Shown here one piece after another: positions 1-11,548 of a stretch of 64,000 nt of DNA. Source of the DNA: Euphorbia lathyris (lineage: Eukaryota > Streptophyta > Magnoliopsida > Malpighiales > Euphorbiaceae); NCBI RefSeq assembly GCF_963576675.1, contig NC_088919.1, positions 47,266,501 through 47,330,500 on the forward strand, read 5' to 3'. Under the pieces are notes generated by a model. It worked only from the letters and a program-made list of their open reading frames with translations. It was not told the DNA's origin and ran no database searches. The first letter of the stretch is position 1; every line of letters begins with the position of its first letter. A program made the position numbers and the translations under genes.

Positions 1-497
1 CAAAAGTGGGAACCCCCGTCACTAATGATAGCTCGAGGGGTTCCAAACCGAGTAAAGATGTTTTTCTTTATAAATTTCCCTACTACATTGGAGTCGTTTG
101 AGGGTAAGGCAATGGCCTCCACCCATTTGGAGACATAGTCAACCGCCACAAGAATGTAGGAGCTGTTATGCGACTTAGGGAAAGGCCCCATAAAGTCTAT
201 CCCCCAAACATCAAAAAGTTCACAAACTAGGATCCCTTGTTGGAGCATTTCATGTTTACGGGAGATGTTCCCGCTCCGTTGACAAGCGTCACATGATTTG
301 ACGAAGTCTTGGGAATCCTTGGACACGGTAGGCCAATAAAAACCACATTATAGAACCTTTGCCATGGTCCGACTAGGGCCAAAGTGGCCCCCCGGCTCTT
401 GGGTGTGACACATATGCAACACATGATTTACCTCTTCTTCCGGTATGCACCTACGAATGATATTATCAGCACAAGATTTAAACAAGTAAGGTTCTTC
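1..497 (-). pseudogene. Athila integrase (N-terminal zinc finger and start of DDE core), decayed and truncated
   Basis: Integrase would join retrotransposon cDNA to the chromosome. On the minus strand the HHCC region reads around CHTQEPGGHFG (about 380-425), followed by a core with a GIDFMGPFP segment (first catalytic Asp) near 180-205 and SDGGSHF (second Asp) at the left edge; the Glu lies off-window. An in-frame TAG at 498-500 sits where Athila integrases usually have Trp (YFW-DEPYLF), and a second stop follows the zinc-finger region near 350. It directly follows RNase H. Assignment is by motif; it cannot be functional. Confidence 0.75.
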
Positions 498-1958
498 CTA
501 AAAATAGTTCTTAGCGTCGTGAAAGAACTTCCTACGCTGCTCGTAAGTAAGGTGCGGGGGAAGAATATTACCGGCTTTGAAGTTCGCCATATCGGCGTAC
601 CAAGGTAAAGGTGTTACCGCATAGAGAGTTTCGTCAGGAAAGGTCTCCTTGATCTCCACAACTTCCGGAGATGCGGCTTGCTCGCTTTGTAATCTGGAAA
701 GATGGTCGGCTACGACATTCTCCACTCCTTTTTTATCCCTGATTTAGATGTCAAATTCTTGTAGGAGTAGAATCCACCGTATCAATCGTGGTTTGGCATC
801 CTGCTTAGTCATTAAGTACTTGAGAGCTGCGTGGTCAGTGTATACGATAATTTTGGATAACACGAGATATGATCTAAATTTATCAAAAGCAAAAACTACA
901 GCAAGCATCTCTTTTTCCGTAATGGAATAGTTTTGCTGGGCTTCATTGAGCGTTTTTCTCGCATAAAAAATGGGGCGGAAAATTTTATCCACCCGTTGGC
1001 CCAAACAAGCACCTACAGCCAAATCACTCGCATCACACATAAGTTCAAAGGGGAGATTCCAATCGGGTTTCACCATGATGGGTGCATTAATTAGTTTTTC
1101 CTTTAGCGTGTTAAATGCAAGCAAACATTCAGAGGAAAAACTAAATTCCGCATCCTTTAAGAGGAGTTGGGTCAATGGGGTTGCTATTTTAGAAAAATCT
1201 TTAATGAATCGCCTATAAAACCCCGCATGACCTAAGAAACTCCGAATCCCTTTAACATTGATTGGAGGAGGCAATTTCTCAATCACCTCAATCTTGGCCG
1301 GATCGACCGCGATTCCCTCCCCGGACACCTTGTGTCCTAAAACAATACAATCTTGAACCATAAATTGACACTTTTTCCAACTAAGAGCAAGGTTAGTGTC
1401 CTTGCAACGTTGAAGGACTTTATCAAGATTGCTCAAACAAATTTCGAAGGACGACCTAAAAACAGAAAAATCGTCCATGAAGACTTCCATGAAATCCTCA
1501 ATCATCTCGGAGAATATAGCCGTCATGCACCGTTGAAAGGTGGCGGGAGTGTTACAAAGCCCAAACGGCATCCGCCTATATGAAAATGTCCCATATGGAC
1601 AAGTAAATGTCGTCTTTTCTTGATCCGAAGGATCAACAGGGATTTGCATATAGCCGGATAGGCCATCGAGGGTACAAAAGAATTTATATCCTGCCATTCT
1701 TTCCAACATTTGGTCAATGAACGGTAAGGGAAAATGATCTTTTCGGGTGGCTTCGTTAAGTTTCCTATAATCAATGCATACTCGCCACCCCGTTATCTTT
1801 CGTGTGGGAATTAATTCCCCTTGATCATTTTCCATCACCGTAGTGCCCCCCTTTTTGGGAACGCATTGGACCGGACTAACCCACGGACTATCGAAGATAG
1901 GAAAGATTATACCTGCGTCGAGGAGTTTGATTACCTCGGCCTTCACTACCTCTTTCAT
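498..1958 (-). pseudogene. Athila reverse transcriptase and RNase H
   Basis: RT copies element RNA into cDNA and RNase H removes the RNA strand. The main open stretch (1958-744, 404 codons) runs from [11 protein letters not shown] through the fingers ([20 protein letters not shown]), palm ([15 protein letters not shown] and the catalytic FMDDF) and thumb, into Ty3-type RNase H ([40 protein letters not shown]). A single in-frame TAA at 741-743 breaks the frame after EFDI; the same frame then continues to 498 with the RNase H-integrase connector (VENVVADHLSRL). The extra archaeal-type RNase H of Tat elements is absent, which supports Athila. Confidence 0.9.
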
Positions 1959-2185
1959 GTTGGGGTTAAGTCGTCATTGCGGCTGCACGGAGGGTTTGAC
2001 TTTGTCCTCCATAAAGATACGGTGTGTGCAAATGGTGGGGCTAATTCCTTTAATGTCGTGAATGGTCTATCCAAATGCGCCCTTGTGTTTTTGTAACACC
2101 GCCACCAATGCTTCCTCCATTTCCGCTGTCAAAAGTGAAGATATAACAATGGGTAAGAAATTATGAGGTTGCAAAAACACATATT

Positions 2186-3357
2186 TTAAATTAGGAGGCA
2201 AGGGTTTAAGTTCCAAAGTCGGAGGCTCTTCGAGAGATTACTTTGATTTTGCTTTGCTATTCCGGTCCAAACCCTCGAACTGGTCCTTGCCAACAGACAT
2301 TGTTCAATCTCGGAGGAGTACTCAAATGGCTTGTTCAATGGCTCCTCATCCAAATGCTCATTACCATCTATTTCCGAAGAGGTTCCCGTTGAAGACCTAT
2401 CACACAAATCCTTAACAAAAAGATCAATAGAGTCTACGGAATTTAAAAAGTTGCAATCCTCTATGGTATGAGACGGGAATTTTATGGAGTTGTACACGTT
2501 AAACTCTACCTCTTCGTCTTGCAACCGTAGGATGAGCTTACCTTCGTGGACGTCAATGAGAGTCCTACCCGTTGTAAGAAATGGTCGTCCTAGGAGGATT
2601 GGTACCGAATCGTCTTCCGCCATGTCGAGCACCACAAAATCGGCGGAAAAAATGAACTTGTCCACTTTCACTAAGACATCCTCCACAACTCCCTTTGGCC
2701 GGGCAATGGATCTATCGGCCAATTGAAGCGTTATATTGGTAGGCTTTGGCTCTCCCAAGCCGAGTTTCCTAAAACAGACAAAGGCATTAGATTGATACTA
2801 GCACCTAAATCACATAAGGCTCTACTAAACTCAACATTTCCAATCGTGCATGGGATAGAGAAACTTCCTAAATCCTTAAGTTTAGGTGGGAGTTTATTCG
2901 TTATAATTGCGGAGCATTCCTCCGTAAGCGCTACCATTTCGTTGTATTCTAACTTCCTCTTTTTGGCGAGGATTTCCTTAAGAAACTTCGCATAGGTGGG
3001 CATTTGTTCTAATGCCTCCGCAAGCGGAATGTTAATGTGAAGTTTCTTAAAGATTTCCAAAAACTTGCCATATTGGTGGTCCAATTTTTCCTTTTTAAGT
3101 CGTTGTGGAAAAGGGAGCTTCGGTACGTAAGCCCCAATTGGATCACACACATTCTTATTCTTATCCGAGGAAGTCGTGGGTTTTGGATCCGAACCGGGGT
3201 TGCTTACCACTTCCGGTTCGTCACTTAACTTTGGAGCGGTTGTAGTCGCCTTTGGAACCGGTGGTTCCAAACCCTTACCACTACGGAGAGTTATTGCTTG
3301 TGCGGTCTCCCAGTTCTTTGGTCTCGGGTTTTGTTCGGTGTTAATCGGGAGAAACAC
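2186..3357 (-). pseudogene. Athila aspartic protease and gag-pro linker, frameshifted
   Basis: The stretch 3357-2731 contains the linker (TAQAITLRSGK, typical of Athila polyproteins) and the protease active-site region CDLGASINLMPLSVL. Near 2770 the frame shifts by one base, and the protease continues in 2758-2186 as GEPKPTNITLQLADRS, VLDMAEDDSVPILLGRPFL and a hydrophobic end. The expected motif SVFRKLGLGEP is split exactly at the shift, so one T appears to be missing from a T run. Protease would process the polyprotein. The stretch 1959-2185 is protease-RT connector with no open frame. Confidence 0.85.
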
Positions 3358-3372
3358 ATGTTGTTCCTCTTG

Positions 3373-4766
3373 TCATTGGAGACTTAATTGGGCCACTTGA
3401 TGTCCCAAATCCCTGCAAAAAGCTTCATTGTCAGCAAGACGGGAAGATATTTCTCGTAGGAGATTAATTACCATAGAGTCTTGCGTGTTGCTAGGAGGTT
3501 TAAAACTTTGTCCTCCTTGGTCATCGGGGGATTGGCCCAAACCTTGCTCCCCGAACTCATTATGGAATCCGGATGGGGTCTTCAACACCTTTTGATTGTT
3601 GCCATAAGACAAACTCGGGTGTTGGTGTTGAGGCCTCCATCCGCTGTTATTATTATCACGGTGGGGATAAGCATTCGAGTTATGAAAGGAGTTGTAATTA
3701 GAATTATACCTCGGTTTTCCCCCTACATAACTTACGCTCTCGGCATCGCCGGCGAAAGGGCTTCCGGCTTGACAATCCTTACCATGGTGGTCACCACCGC
3801 AATGTGAGCACAATAGGGCTTGTGCTGTATTCTGGAGGCTCAATTGCGCCATTAAGGCGTCTAGCTTTTACTCATCTCGCTCATGGAGATCTTAGGAGCC
3901 TCATCTTCTACGGCAAAAGTTTGATGTCGTGAGGGCCAGGCAAGCCGATCTTCTTGCCATTGGACACTTTTCCTAGCTAATTCGTGGATGAGCTCATAGG
4001 CCTCGCTTGTCGATTTTCGAAACAAATCCCCACCTGCGGCAGAATTAACAGTAGCACGATTAGTGGGAGTTAAACCATGGTAGAAGGTACTTACCAAATC
4101 ATGCTTAGGAATGTCATGGCGGGGGCAGTTTCGGAGCAACTTCCAGAACCTAGCCCAAGCTGAATGGAGGGCCTCGTATTCAAGTTGCCTAAAGGACGTG
4201 ATATCGTTTCTCAACTTAACCGTTTTGGAAGGCGGGAAGTAGTACGAAAGGAACTCCTTCTCGAGCTCCTCCCATGATGTGATCGATCCCGCCTCCAACG
4301 AGTGCAACCACTCCAACGCTTGTCCTGTCAAAGAGAAAGGAAATAACTTTAGTTGGATGGCCTCAACCGGAACACCGTTTTGCCGAGAAGTTTCGGCACA
4401 CATAAGAAATTTATCAAGGTGTTCGTTAGGGTTTTCATGGGGTTCCCCTCCGAATTGACCAAGTTTTTGGATTAGTTGGATCATGATAGTCTTTATTTTG
4501 TATCTGTCGGTCGGAATGGTGGGGGCAATGATTCCATTACGGTTTTGAGGATGGTGCGGAGCAAGAATCTCCATCATCGATCGCATGTCATTGCCTCCAC
4601 CATTGCGGTTGTTATTCACGGGTTGCACCAGCGGCCTTTGGTTGACCTCGGGCTGGTTAGCTTCATTGTTGAGGTTTGCCATTTTCTCTCTCCGAATCCT
4701 ACAAAGAGTACGTTCAATCTCAAGATCAATAGGAACGAGAGTATCACTATGAGATCGGGTGTTCAT
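3373..4766 (-). pseudogene. Athila gag (capsid and zinc knuckle), frameshifted
   Basis: Gag forms the cytoplasmic virus-like particle. The first part (4766-3861) begins MNTRSHSDTLVPIDLEIERT and contains the retrotransposon gag domain (GQALEWLHSLEAGSI, YYFPPSKTVKLRNDI, FYHGLTP). A one-base shift near 3862-3868 moves the reading to 3852-3373, which has the CCHC knuckle CSHCGGDHHGKDC and a Gln/Asn-rich tail. An in-frame TGA at 3370-3372 separates it from the protease ORF, which keeps the same frame. The start was chosen as the first Met after the leader. Confidence 0.87.
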
Positions 4767-4913
4767 AAAACAAATAAATAAAACAAACTATAAACAAGAA
4801 AGAATGTTGTTAGTAAAAGGTATATATAACAAGTATATATAAACAATTTATACAAAAATAATGCCTAGACTAACAATAAAACGTTTTTGTCTAATATTCC
4901 AAGAAATTATAAA

Positions 4914-4931
4914 TCCCCGACAACGGCGCCA
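4914..4931 (-). other. Primer binding site of element A (tRNA-Asp type)
   Basis: On the minus strand this reads TGGCGCCGTTGTCGGGGA, six bases inside the LTR edge at 4938. It is complementary to the 3' end of plant tRNA-Asp as I know it, with one mismatch. A tRNA-Asp-type site is typical of Athila elements. Confidence 0.8.
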
Positions 4932-5980
4932 AAAACTTGATAGGAGTTTAGCGGCTAGGGTAGAGCTTTTCTATGACGAAATGTATATTACGATAAGTGC
5001 GTTACGACTATGGATGTGATCTTTCTAAATGTTCTAGCTCTACTAGATGCCACTACTTAGGGGCAAGTGTACCTCGTCGTATCAAGTAATAATCAGGTTA
5101 AGACCGGGTATCGAATCCACGGGATTTATAACTATAAGTATTAGATGACTCGGTTTTATACGTTATCTAAACGGTGAATACTTTGAGTTGATTCGGGGAA
5201 CAACTACAAACTACTCCTAACTACGGGTGAGACAAGTTTATATAACAAAACTCTACGAAATGATATGGATGGCGATAAGTTATAAATATGACAAATAACG
5301 ACTCTCAATATATAAACGGTTAATGTTTTACTCTTGCAATGACGACTTCGTGTAGTGTGACCGATCCGTGAAGTACTTAGACTACGTGGTTCCTAGTCAA
5401 GGCGTGTCTAATGCTTGGGACCAGAAATTAGGGCCCGTAAGTTCCGTGGTTTGTCAATTCCTACGGTTTCCGGAGCGTCACTTCCGGTAAGGCAACACCT
5501 ATATGAATCCCTAAAGATAGCCCGAATGGCGTCGGAAATCGCGTTCTCCTACACAATAATCAATTACGAGTATCAAAACAAGTAGCAAACATCAACACAA
5601 ATATAGAGAAAGAGATTATGAATCATAAATTATAAATATGGAGAATGTAAATGTGAATTACAACCAAGCCTAGTATATAGGAAGAGTACAAGCTAATTAG
5701 CAAGTGAAAATGGAAGAATCCACCTTCGGAACTAGCTAACCGGACTCAAGGCCGTCTCTTGGGACTTGGAGGTGGAGCTTTCGAGCTTGTTGAACGGAGA
5801 TGGAACAGAACTTTGATGGAATACCGGGATCAACGAACAAGCTCTCAAGGTGGAAGAGAATTGCTATATAAACTAAAATCTCCAACTATCTAACAAAAAA
5901 TACAAAAGATGTAAGGTGTGAGCTAATAGATTCTAAGGTAAAAGGTAGGTTCCAAGGTGTCTAAATGAGTGCTAGTCACT

Positions 5981-5990
5981 CTTATTTATA
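5981..5990 (-). promoter_or_regulatory. TATA box of element A LTR
   Basis: The minus strand reads TATAAATAAG. It lies between the repeat-rich U3 and the R/U5 part, in the right place to start the element transcript a few tens of bases below 5981. Confidence 0.55.
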
Positions 5991-6066
5991 CACATCAAGC
6001 TAGGGCAAAGTTGTAATTTCATAAGATACAAGCATAGAGGAACATGATTTTCTGCAGATTTCCCAT

Positions 6067-6521
6067 GATACGCCTCGCGTATGGTGGAGTACGCCCCGCG
6101 TAATTGCCCATTCCGTTAGAAATCTCCTGCATGTGGACCAAATCCAGATCTTGTTGTCTCAATCACGCCTCGTGTGGACTGGGATGTGCCTCGCGTGTTT
6201 GAGTTTCTGAGATTTTATTGCTTGATTTGGCCCTTTTACTCCTCGCGTAGTGGAAGCACGCCCTGCGTAAATGAGTCTCTGAGCTTTTTGCATTGAAGAA
6301 CTTCCTTACACGCCTCGCGTGTAAGGTGGTACGTCCCGCGTAGGGTAGTTGACTCAGGGAGACCATGCAGTCTGACTTTCAGGATTAGGCTTATCATTTC
6401 TGACACATGTTTCCACGCCTCGCGTGGTGGTTGATACGTCCCGCGTATTGGTGACTAGATCCCACGTGGTGCCTGTGGATTGAACAATTATTTCTAACCA
6501 AATGTTCCACGCCCCGCGTAT
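6067..6521. repeat. U3 array of imperfect palindromes ACGC-NNN-GCGT
   Basis: Eleven copies of an 11-bp imperfect palindrome (ACGCCTCGCGT or ACGCCCCGCGT type, some decayed) occur as five pairs starting near 6069, 6165, 6239, 6308 and 6415, plus a single copy near 6509. Pairs are 69-107 bp apart, and the two members are separated by roughly 10-15 bp. They are CpG-rich in otherwise AT-rich DNA and lie 80-530 bp upstream of the LTR TATA box. Confidence 0.8.
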
Positions 6522-6962
6522 GTTGGTGGAATTTCACTCCTTGCTCGTACCTGAAACACAATTCTCGAGAGCCGAGTTAGCTTGACGTTTTTATTTCTAA
6601 TTAAATCAAAAATAGGGAAAATTAACCGTAAGTACGGAATTTAATTTTATTGCATTATTTTATTTAAAACACTCTATTTTTGCAATTAAACTTATCTATT
6701 TCATCTAAAACTAAACCGTAAATCACACTAAAAGATAGGGTCGAAATGCCCCTATTAGCCTCCCATGAAGGTGCTGAATGGTGGATGACTGTATGTGCAA
6801 CACGTCGGTTACACCACGGGGTGAACCGAACCAGAACCTCTTGATCATCAAACCCTGGTCTGACCTTATATGCACCTTGTCTTTGGGCATGTCAATTAGG
6901 CCTTTTCCAATCTATCCCGGGGCAACTCCTATTTCCTACCTCTTCTCAGCGGTGTGGGGCTA

Positions 6963-8376
6963 GTGATGAAGACATAGCCGTTGTGGTTCTAGATGCAGGA
7001 TATGATCAGGGACCACTTGTCACACCTGACCCTAGACGACCTCAATCGGCATCGGGCGTGAAATAGAAAGATCATAATCAAGACTTAGGAGTCTCCAATT
7101 TATCTAGAAATTTAGACACGGATGTGAAACGACTTCTGCTTGGATCGGATCAACCTTCATTCGATGCTTGGTGGGAGACCATTTTTCAGCATTGTATCCC
7201 ACCTGTTGGTAAGCTCTTTTTCTTTATTTAGTTTTTTTTTTTTATTATTTTTCTTTATTATTTATTTTTTTGTAGATTCAAGTGGTAGCTCAGGAAAGGA
7301 CAATAATCTGACTCTCCTAGCCCCGAATGTGCTTGATGCAAATGAAAAGGGCAAAGGAAAGGCAGTTATGCTGGATGAGGGAGAGCCGGTGGCTACTGCC
7401 ATAGGGCCTTCCGTGAGACAAAGAGAGGAAGAGGACTCTGACGAAGACCTATATTTTGGTTTTGAGGATGAAACACTGGATCAACTAGGGGCACGCTAGA
7501 ACGTGACTTCTTTGATTGGAACCTTGTCCCTTGATGATGGCTCGACTGAGATGGATATGACTCCATTGCAACTTCCGACACGAGCCCATCTTCCTTCTGC
7601 ATCTTCTCTAAACCGAATGATTATTGCACCATTGTCTCGGGTTTGTATGATTTTGCTAATCTGTTATTTATGAACCACACTTGAGATGCTTTAGTCAGAC
7701 TGATTGATTGAATTGCTATTTTTTATTTAAATATGGTAGGAATCAGCTCTTGTGTGTCCTTTGTTGGTTCCTGTCGGTCTTAAGGCTGATAATCCTTTTT
7801 GCCGGCTTGGATTTTTCATTTTTGAAAGGACCATCTACTGCTACAGCTGATTCATCCTTGCCTAGTGGTGACTCTTTGAGTGATGCTCGTGCTAATCTCA
7901 GTAAGCTTGTCGCCTCTCCTCATGACTCTTGGACTCCCACCCGCATTGAAAGGGAAATGATTGGTTTTGACCTCGTGATGGGTGCATGTGCTCATCCTTT
8001 CAAGACTGAGCCATTGAAATCCGCCAAGAACCACGTATTATTTTGCTATCAGTCCTTTGTCACTGAGAAAAATGTGGCAGCAGGTCTTGCAGCTCGAGTT
8101 AGATCAAACATGGCAGAGCTTGAAGCCTATAGCAAGAAGTTCAATACTTTGGTTGATGCTGAAAAAGCGGATAGGCAACGATTACCCAAAATTGCAGCTA
8201 TAGAGGAGCGTCTTGTGGCATTGGAGAAGGAGGTGGCTGAAGCTCGAGCGTCTAAAGAAGAAACGGTTAGAGCCAGTTCCGGGTTTAGAGCTTGTTTCCC
8301 ACGGATGGAGGAAGAGTTGGGCCGTGAGAAAGATCGATTGGCCAATCATTATGATGAGATGTTGGAATGGCACTGA
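6963..8376 (+). pseudogene. Extra antisense gene of element B (spliced, decayed; coiled-coil C-terminus)
   Basis: Plus-strand gene opposite to gag-pol. A first coding part (about 6963-7206, with an in-frame TAG near 7064) ends FDAWWETIFQHCIPPV, then GT at 7207 and a T-rich AG near 7276 mark an intron. The next exon (SSGSSGKDNNL, SDEDLYFGFEDETL) has an in-frame TAG at 7497-7499 and reads on to about 7639, followed by another apparent intron ending GGTAG near 7737. The last exon reaches 8376 with a long Glu/Lys/Ala heptad-rich coiled coil (about 100 residues). The Trp-Trp end faintly resembles plant mobile domain proteins; this is uncertain. Function unknown. Position matches the extra genes of C and F. 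Confidence 0.55.
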
Positions 8377-8738
8377 CAAAGCGAGCAACACAAGGAGGCT
8401 GCCTTAAAGCTTTGTGAATCTTAGGCCAAATACCTGAAGCCTGATTTCTATTTATTTCCGTGAGGTACATTCACAGGTTGCTTATACTTTTCCTTTTTTT
8501 TTTGTTTGAGCTTGTGACTACGTACGCTTATTCTTTTGTAAAAAAAATAAAGTAGTAGCCTTATAAGATTTTTGTAGTGCATGAATTGTTCGAGCACATG
8601 AGATAAAGGCAATTTTTACATGATTGTCCCCCCAAACATGTTTTATTAGTGCACCTAGACTTAGAAATCGAGCATGTAGATTTTTTTTTTGGTGAACTGG
8701 TTCGTAGGGTCCAGCTCGCGGAGCTGGGGGTTTCCAGC

Positions 8739-9102
8739 TCGTCGAGACCAAAGGGGTCTCGATGAGACAACATGGTGTCTCGGTGAGACACTAGGCGTCT
8801 CGTCGAGACACCGCATGATGGTTCCTCTCGGAACCATCACTTTCGCCACGCCTCGTTGAGACCAAAGGGGTCTCGACGAGACAACATGGTGTCTCGGCGA
8901 GACATTAGGCGTCTCGCCAAGACACCGTGTGATGGTTCCTCTCGGAACCATCGCTGCCGCCACGTCTCGTCGAGACCAAAGGGGTCTCGATGAGATAACA
9001 TGGTGTCTCAGCGAGACACTAGGCGTCTCGACGAGACACCACGCGATGGTTCCTCTCGGAACCATTGCTTCCGCCACGTCTCGTCGAGACCAAAGGGGTC
9101 TC
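8739..9102. repeat. Tandem array, 113-114 bp period, built of small palindromes
   Basis: Units start at 8739, 8852, 8966 and 9080 (last one partial). Each contains several short inverted repeats: TCTCGTCGAGA-like boxes, AGACCAAAGGGGTCT, and the hairpin GGTTCCTCTCGGAACC. The array lies between the end of pol and the extra gene of element B. Tat-lineage Retand elements are known to carry tandem repeats in the 3' untranslated part. A related palindrome, CCAGCTCGCGGAGCTGG, sits just before it at about 8711. Confidence 0.9.
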
Positions 9103-9354
9103 CGAAAATGGGATGATTTACTGATTATTAGTTCCTACGTCAATTACGTCCCACATACTTTGAAAATATTTCTTTAAATATTTACCGTTAATGTACCTCC
9201 TATGTGGTTCTCCGCCCAAGCTTTTCAACTAATACGCGTTCCCGGGAAGCACCTTGTGGATTTGAAACGGTCCTTTCCAATTGGGCGACCATTTCCCAAG
9301 CTCACGATCCTTTGTCCCGATTGGTAGAATTAGCTTCCATACTAGCTCACCTTC

Positions 9355-9813
9355 TCAAAAGTTTTTCCTTTTTACTTTCTTGTTGTATACGTCTTCCACT
9401 TTCTTTTTCTGAATTATCATGCAATCGAGCGCCTTCTGTCTTTCGTAATCCAAGTCTTCTAGTTCCATGGTTATGGCTTGCACATAATTATTCGGCTCTA
9501 AGTCATTTTGATGCATCACTCGCAGTGAAGGCACGATGACTTCTAATGGTATTACTGAATCATGGCCAAAGGTTAGGAAAAATGGACTTACTCCAGTCGC
9601 CAATGTCTTAGACGTTCGCATAGCCCAAAGTGTTTCTGAGAGAACTTTGTGCCATTCTCTAGGATTGTCTTCTAGCATCTTCTCCAAGATTTGGATCAGA
9701 ATCTTTTTGGATGCCTCAGCTTGACCATTTGCTTGTGCGTAAAATGGAGTGGAATGAATCAATTTAATCCCATACTCTTCCACGAACTCGTTCATATCTT
9801 CGCCTGTGAACAT
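9355..9813 (-). pseudogene. Element B integrase core, C-terminal part
   Basis: This minus-strand stretch begins at MFTGEDMNEF, just after the second catalytic Asp region (TDQGT, outside this open stretch), and carries the third catalytic residue in the helix NGQAEASKKIL. It continues WHKVLSETLWAMRTS and TFGHDSVIPLEV, standard Ty3/gypsy integrase landmarks, and ends in a basic tail. It is out of frame with the upstream piece (9854-11515): the core is broken by a frameshift and a stop between 9814 and 9950. Confidence 0.85.
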
Positions 9814-9853
9814 GGTTCCTTGATCTGTGGTAATGGATTCTGGAATTCTGAAT

Positions 9854-11515
9854 CTATGAATTAAGTTCTCCTTGATGAACTAGATTACTTGGGCTTGGCC
9901 GACTTGCTTCATTGGTGCTGCTTCTACCCACTTGGAAAAGTAATGTGGCAACTATGATGAAACAATGGCCTTTTGACGAGGCTGGAAATATTTTCCCAAT
10001 TAGATCAATAGCCCATCCTCTAAAAGGCCATGATTTAACAACTGAGTGTAATTCTTCTGAGGGAACTCGTTGGATTTGGACATACAGTTGACACTTCTTG
10101 CAACCCTTCGCATATGTGATGCAATTTCGTAGGATCGTTGGCCAGAAGTACCCATGACAATTAATGAGACACCGCATTCTTCTTCCAGACTGGTGAGCTC
10201 CGCATGTGCCTTCATGGACCGGCTTCATGACCTCCATTGCTTTTGGAAAGCCGAGGCATTTAAGCAGCATCCCATCGTAGCTTTTCCGGTACAAATCACC
10301 TACCATCAACATGTAATTTCGAGATTGAATGCTTAGTGAATATTTTACTTTTTTGGATGGGTCATTGAGGTAATCGATAAATGGTTTCCTCCAATCCTGA
10401 GCTAAGTTAATGTCGATGTCGAATGACTCAAACTGGACGCCTCTATCCGCCACGGAAGGATGACCTTGTCTTCTGATGATGATGACTTTGTACGTTGTCT
10501 CTTTGGAGATTTTCATTCCAGAAGCGATTTGGGCTAACTCGTCAGCTTCCCAATTGTCATTTCTTAGAATATGCTCCAAACTGACTTCATCAAAAATTTC
10601 TAGAAGTTGGATTGCAAATGCGAAGTAAGGTAACAAAGATAAACTTGAGCATTTGTATTCTCCTGTTAGGTGCCGGATGACCAATTGTGAATCACCGAAA
10701 ATCTTGCCCTCTTTTGCTCCTAGGTCGATTAAGATTTCCAAACCAATGATCAGAGCTTCATACTCGGCTTGGTTGTTCGTGCATTCGAAATCCAAGTTTA
10801 CAGCTAATATTGTTTTAGTCCCGGATGGAGCTGTGATGATCACTCCTGCTCCATTGGAACTGTCTGTGCTTGAACCATCGAAATTCAACTGCCAAGGTTC
10901 TTTATGTGTCAGATAGATTGTAAGTTCCGCCTCTTCAGGATATTGGAAGCTGGTTGGGTGATCGGCTACAAAATCTGCGATTGCTCTCCCTTTTACTAAG
11001 GATTGTGGGAGATACGTCAAGGTGAACTCGGCCAATGCTAGCGACCATTTCCCTATTCTTCCCAAGAGGATAGGATGATTTAGCATGTACTTTATCAAAT
11101 CTGCGCTGGCGATCACATAAATTCTTGCTTTGAGCAAGTAATGTCTCAACTTCGTGCAAGCGAAGTAGAGGGCTAAACACGTCTTCTCAACTGGGCTATA
11201 TCTTGTCTCTACTGATAGCAACGTTCGGCTTAGGTAGTAGATGGCTTGTTCATGGCGGTTTGCATTATCTTGGGCAAGTAGACACCCAATTGACTCATCG
11301 GTTGCTGATATATAGAGCTTGAGTGGAGTGCCCTCTCTTGGTGGCATCAAAACAGGTGGATTACTCAAGTAAGTTTTGATCTCTTCGAACGCCGCTTGAT
11401 GCTTGTCGTCCCATTTGAAGCTTTCTTCGTCTTTGAGCCTCAACAGATCTGAGAATGCTCTGGATTTTCCAGCCAAGTTGGATATGAATCGTCTCAAATA
11501 GTTTACTTGGCCCAA
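9854..11515 (-). pseudogene. Element B RNase H, second (archaeal-type) RNase H and integrase N-terminus
   Basis: The 553-codon open stretch contains the RT thumb end (FLGQVNYLRRFISNL), Ty3-type RNase H (LKLYISATDESIGCLLAQ, YSPVEKTCLALYFA), then a second RNase H with all four acidic positions visible: FDGSSTDSSNG, NNQAEYEALI, GDSQLV and WEADELA. The integrase zinc finger follows (HEGTCGAH, CKKCQLY) and the core start (GWAIDLIGKIFP). The frame is lost after FIIVAT, where FSKWVEA should follow. Dual RNase H is diagnostic of Tat. It is separated from the RT ORF by in-frame stops near 11519 and 11549. Confidence 0.88.
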
Positions 11516-11548
11516 GAATCATTGCAACTCTTTTTTATTCTTCGGAGG

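Larger units (their letters stand above)
1..6757 (-). mobile_element. Element A: Athila-like Ty3/gypsy retrotransposon, 3' end off-window
   Basis: Minus-strand element. Going down in coordinate it shows LTR (4938-6757), a tRNA-Asp-type primer binding site, gag, protease, RT, a single RNase H and integrase, the last cut by the left edge. Order and motifs (gag opening MNTRSHSD, protease CDLGASINLMPL, RT FMDDF) fit the Athila branch of Ty3/gypsy. The coding region has at least two 1-bp frameshifts and several in-frame stops, so it is a dead copy. It probably inserted into element B, whose antisense-gene region resumes directly at 6758; the partner target duplication would lie off-window. Confidence 0.88.
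4938..6757 (-). repeat. 5' LTR of element A (about 1.8 kb)
   Basis: The inner edge is firm: in plus orientation the LTR starts TGATAGG at 4938, next to the primer binding site. The outer edge is inferred at 6757, where CCTATTA gives the inverted partner of TGATAGG with one change. R/U5 contains the familiar plant motif GGGTATCGAATCCACGGG near 5105. A minus-strand TATA box lies at 5981-5990, so U3 is about 5990-6757. I see no gene in it. Confidence 0.7.

Noticed and set aside
6778..6963. 61-codon ORF next to the element A LTR
   Set aside because: Lies in decayed element B sequence; the better-supported frame of the extra gene overlaps its end in another phase.
8661..9177. ORFs of 138 and 82 codons on both strands
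   Set aside because: They translate the 113-bp palindromic tandem array; the repeated peptide follows from the repeat.
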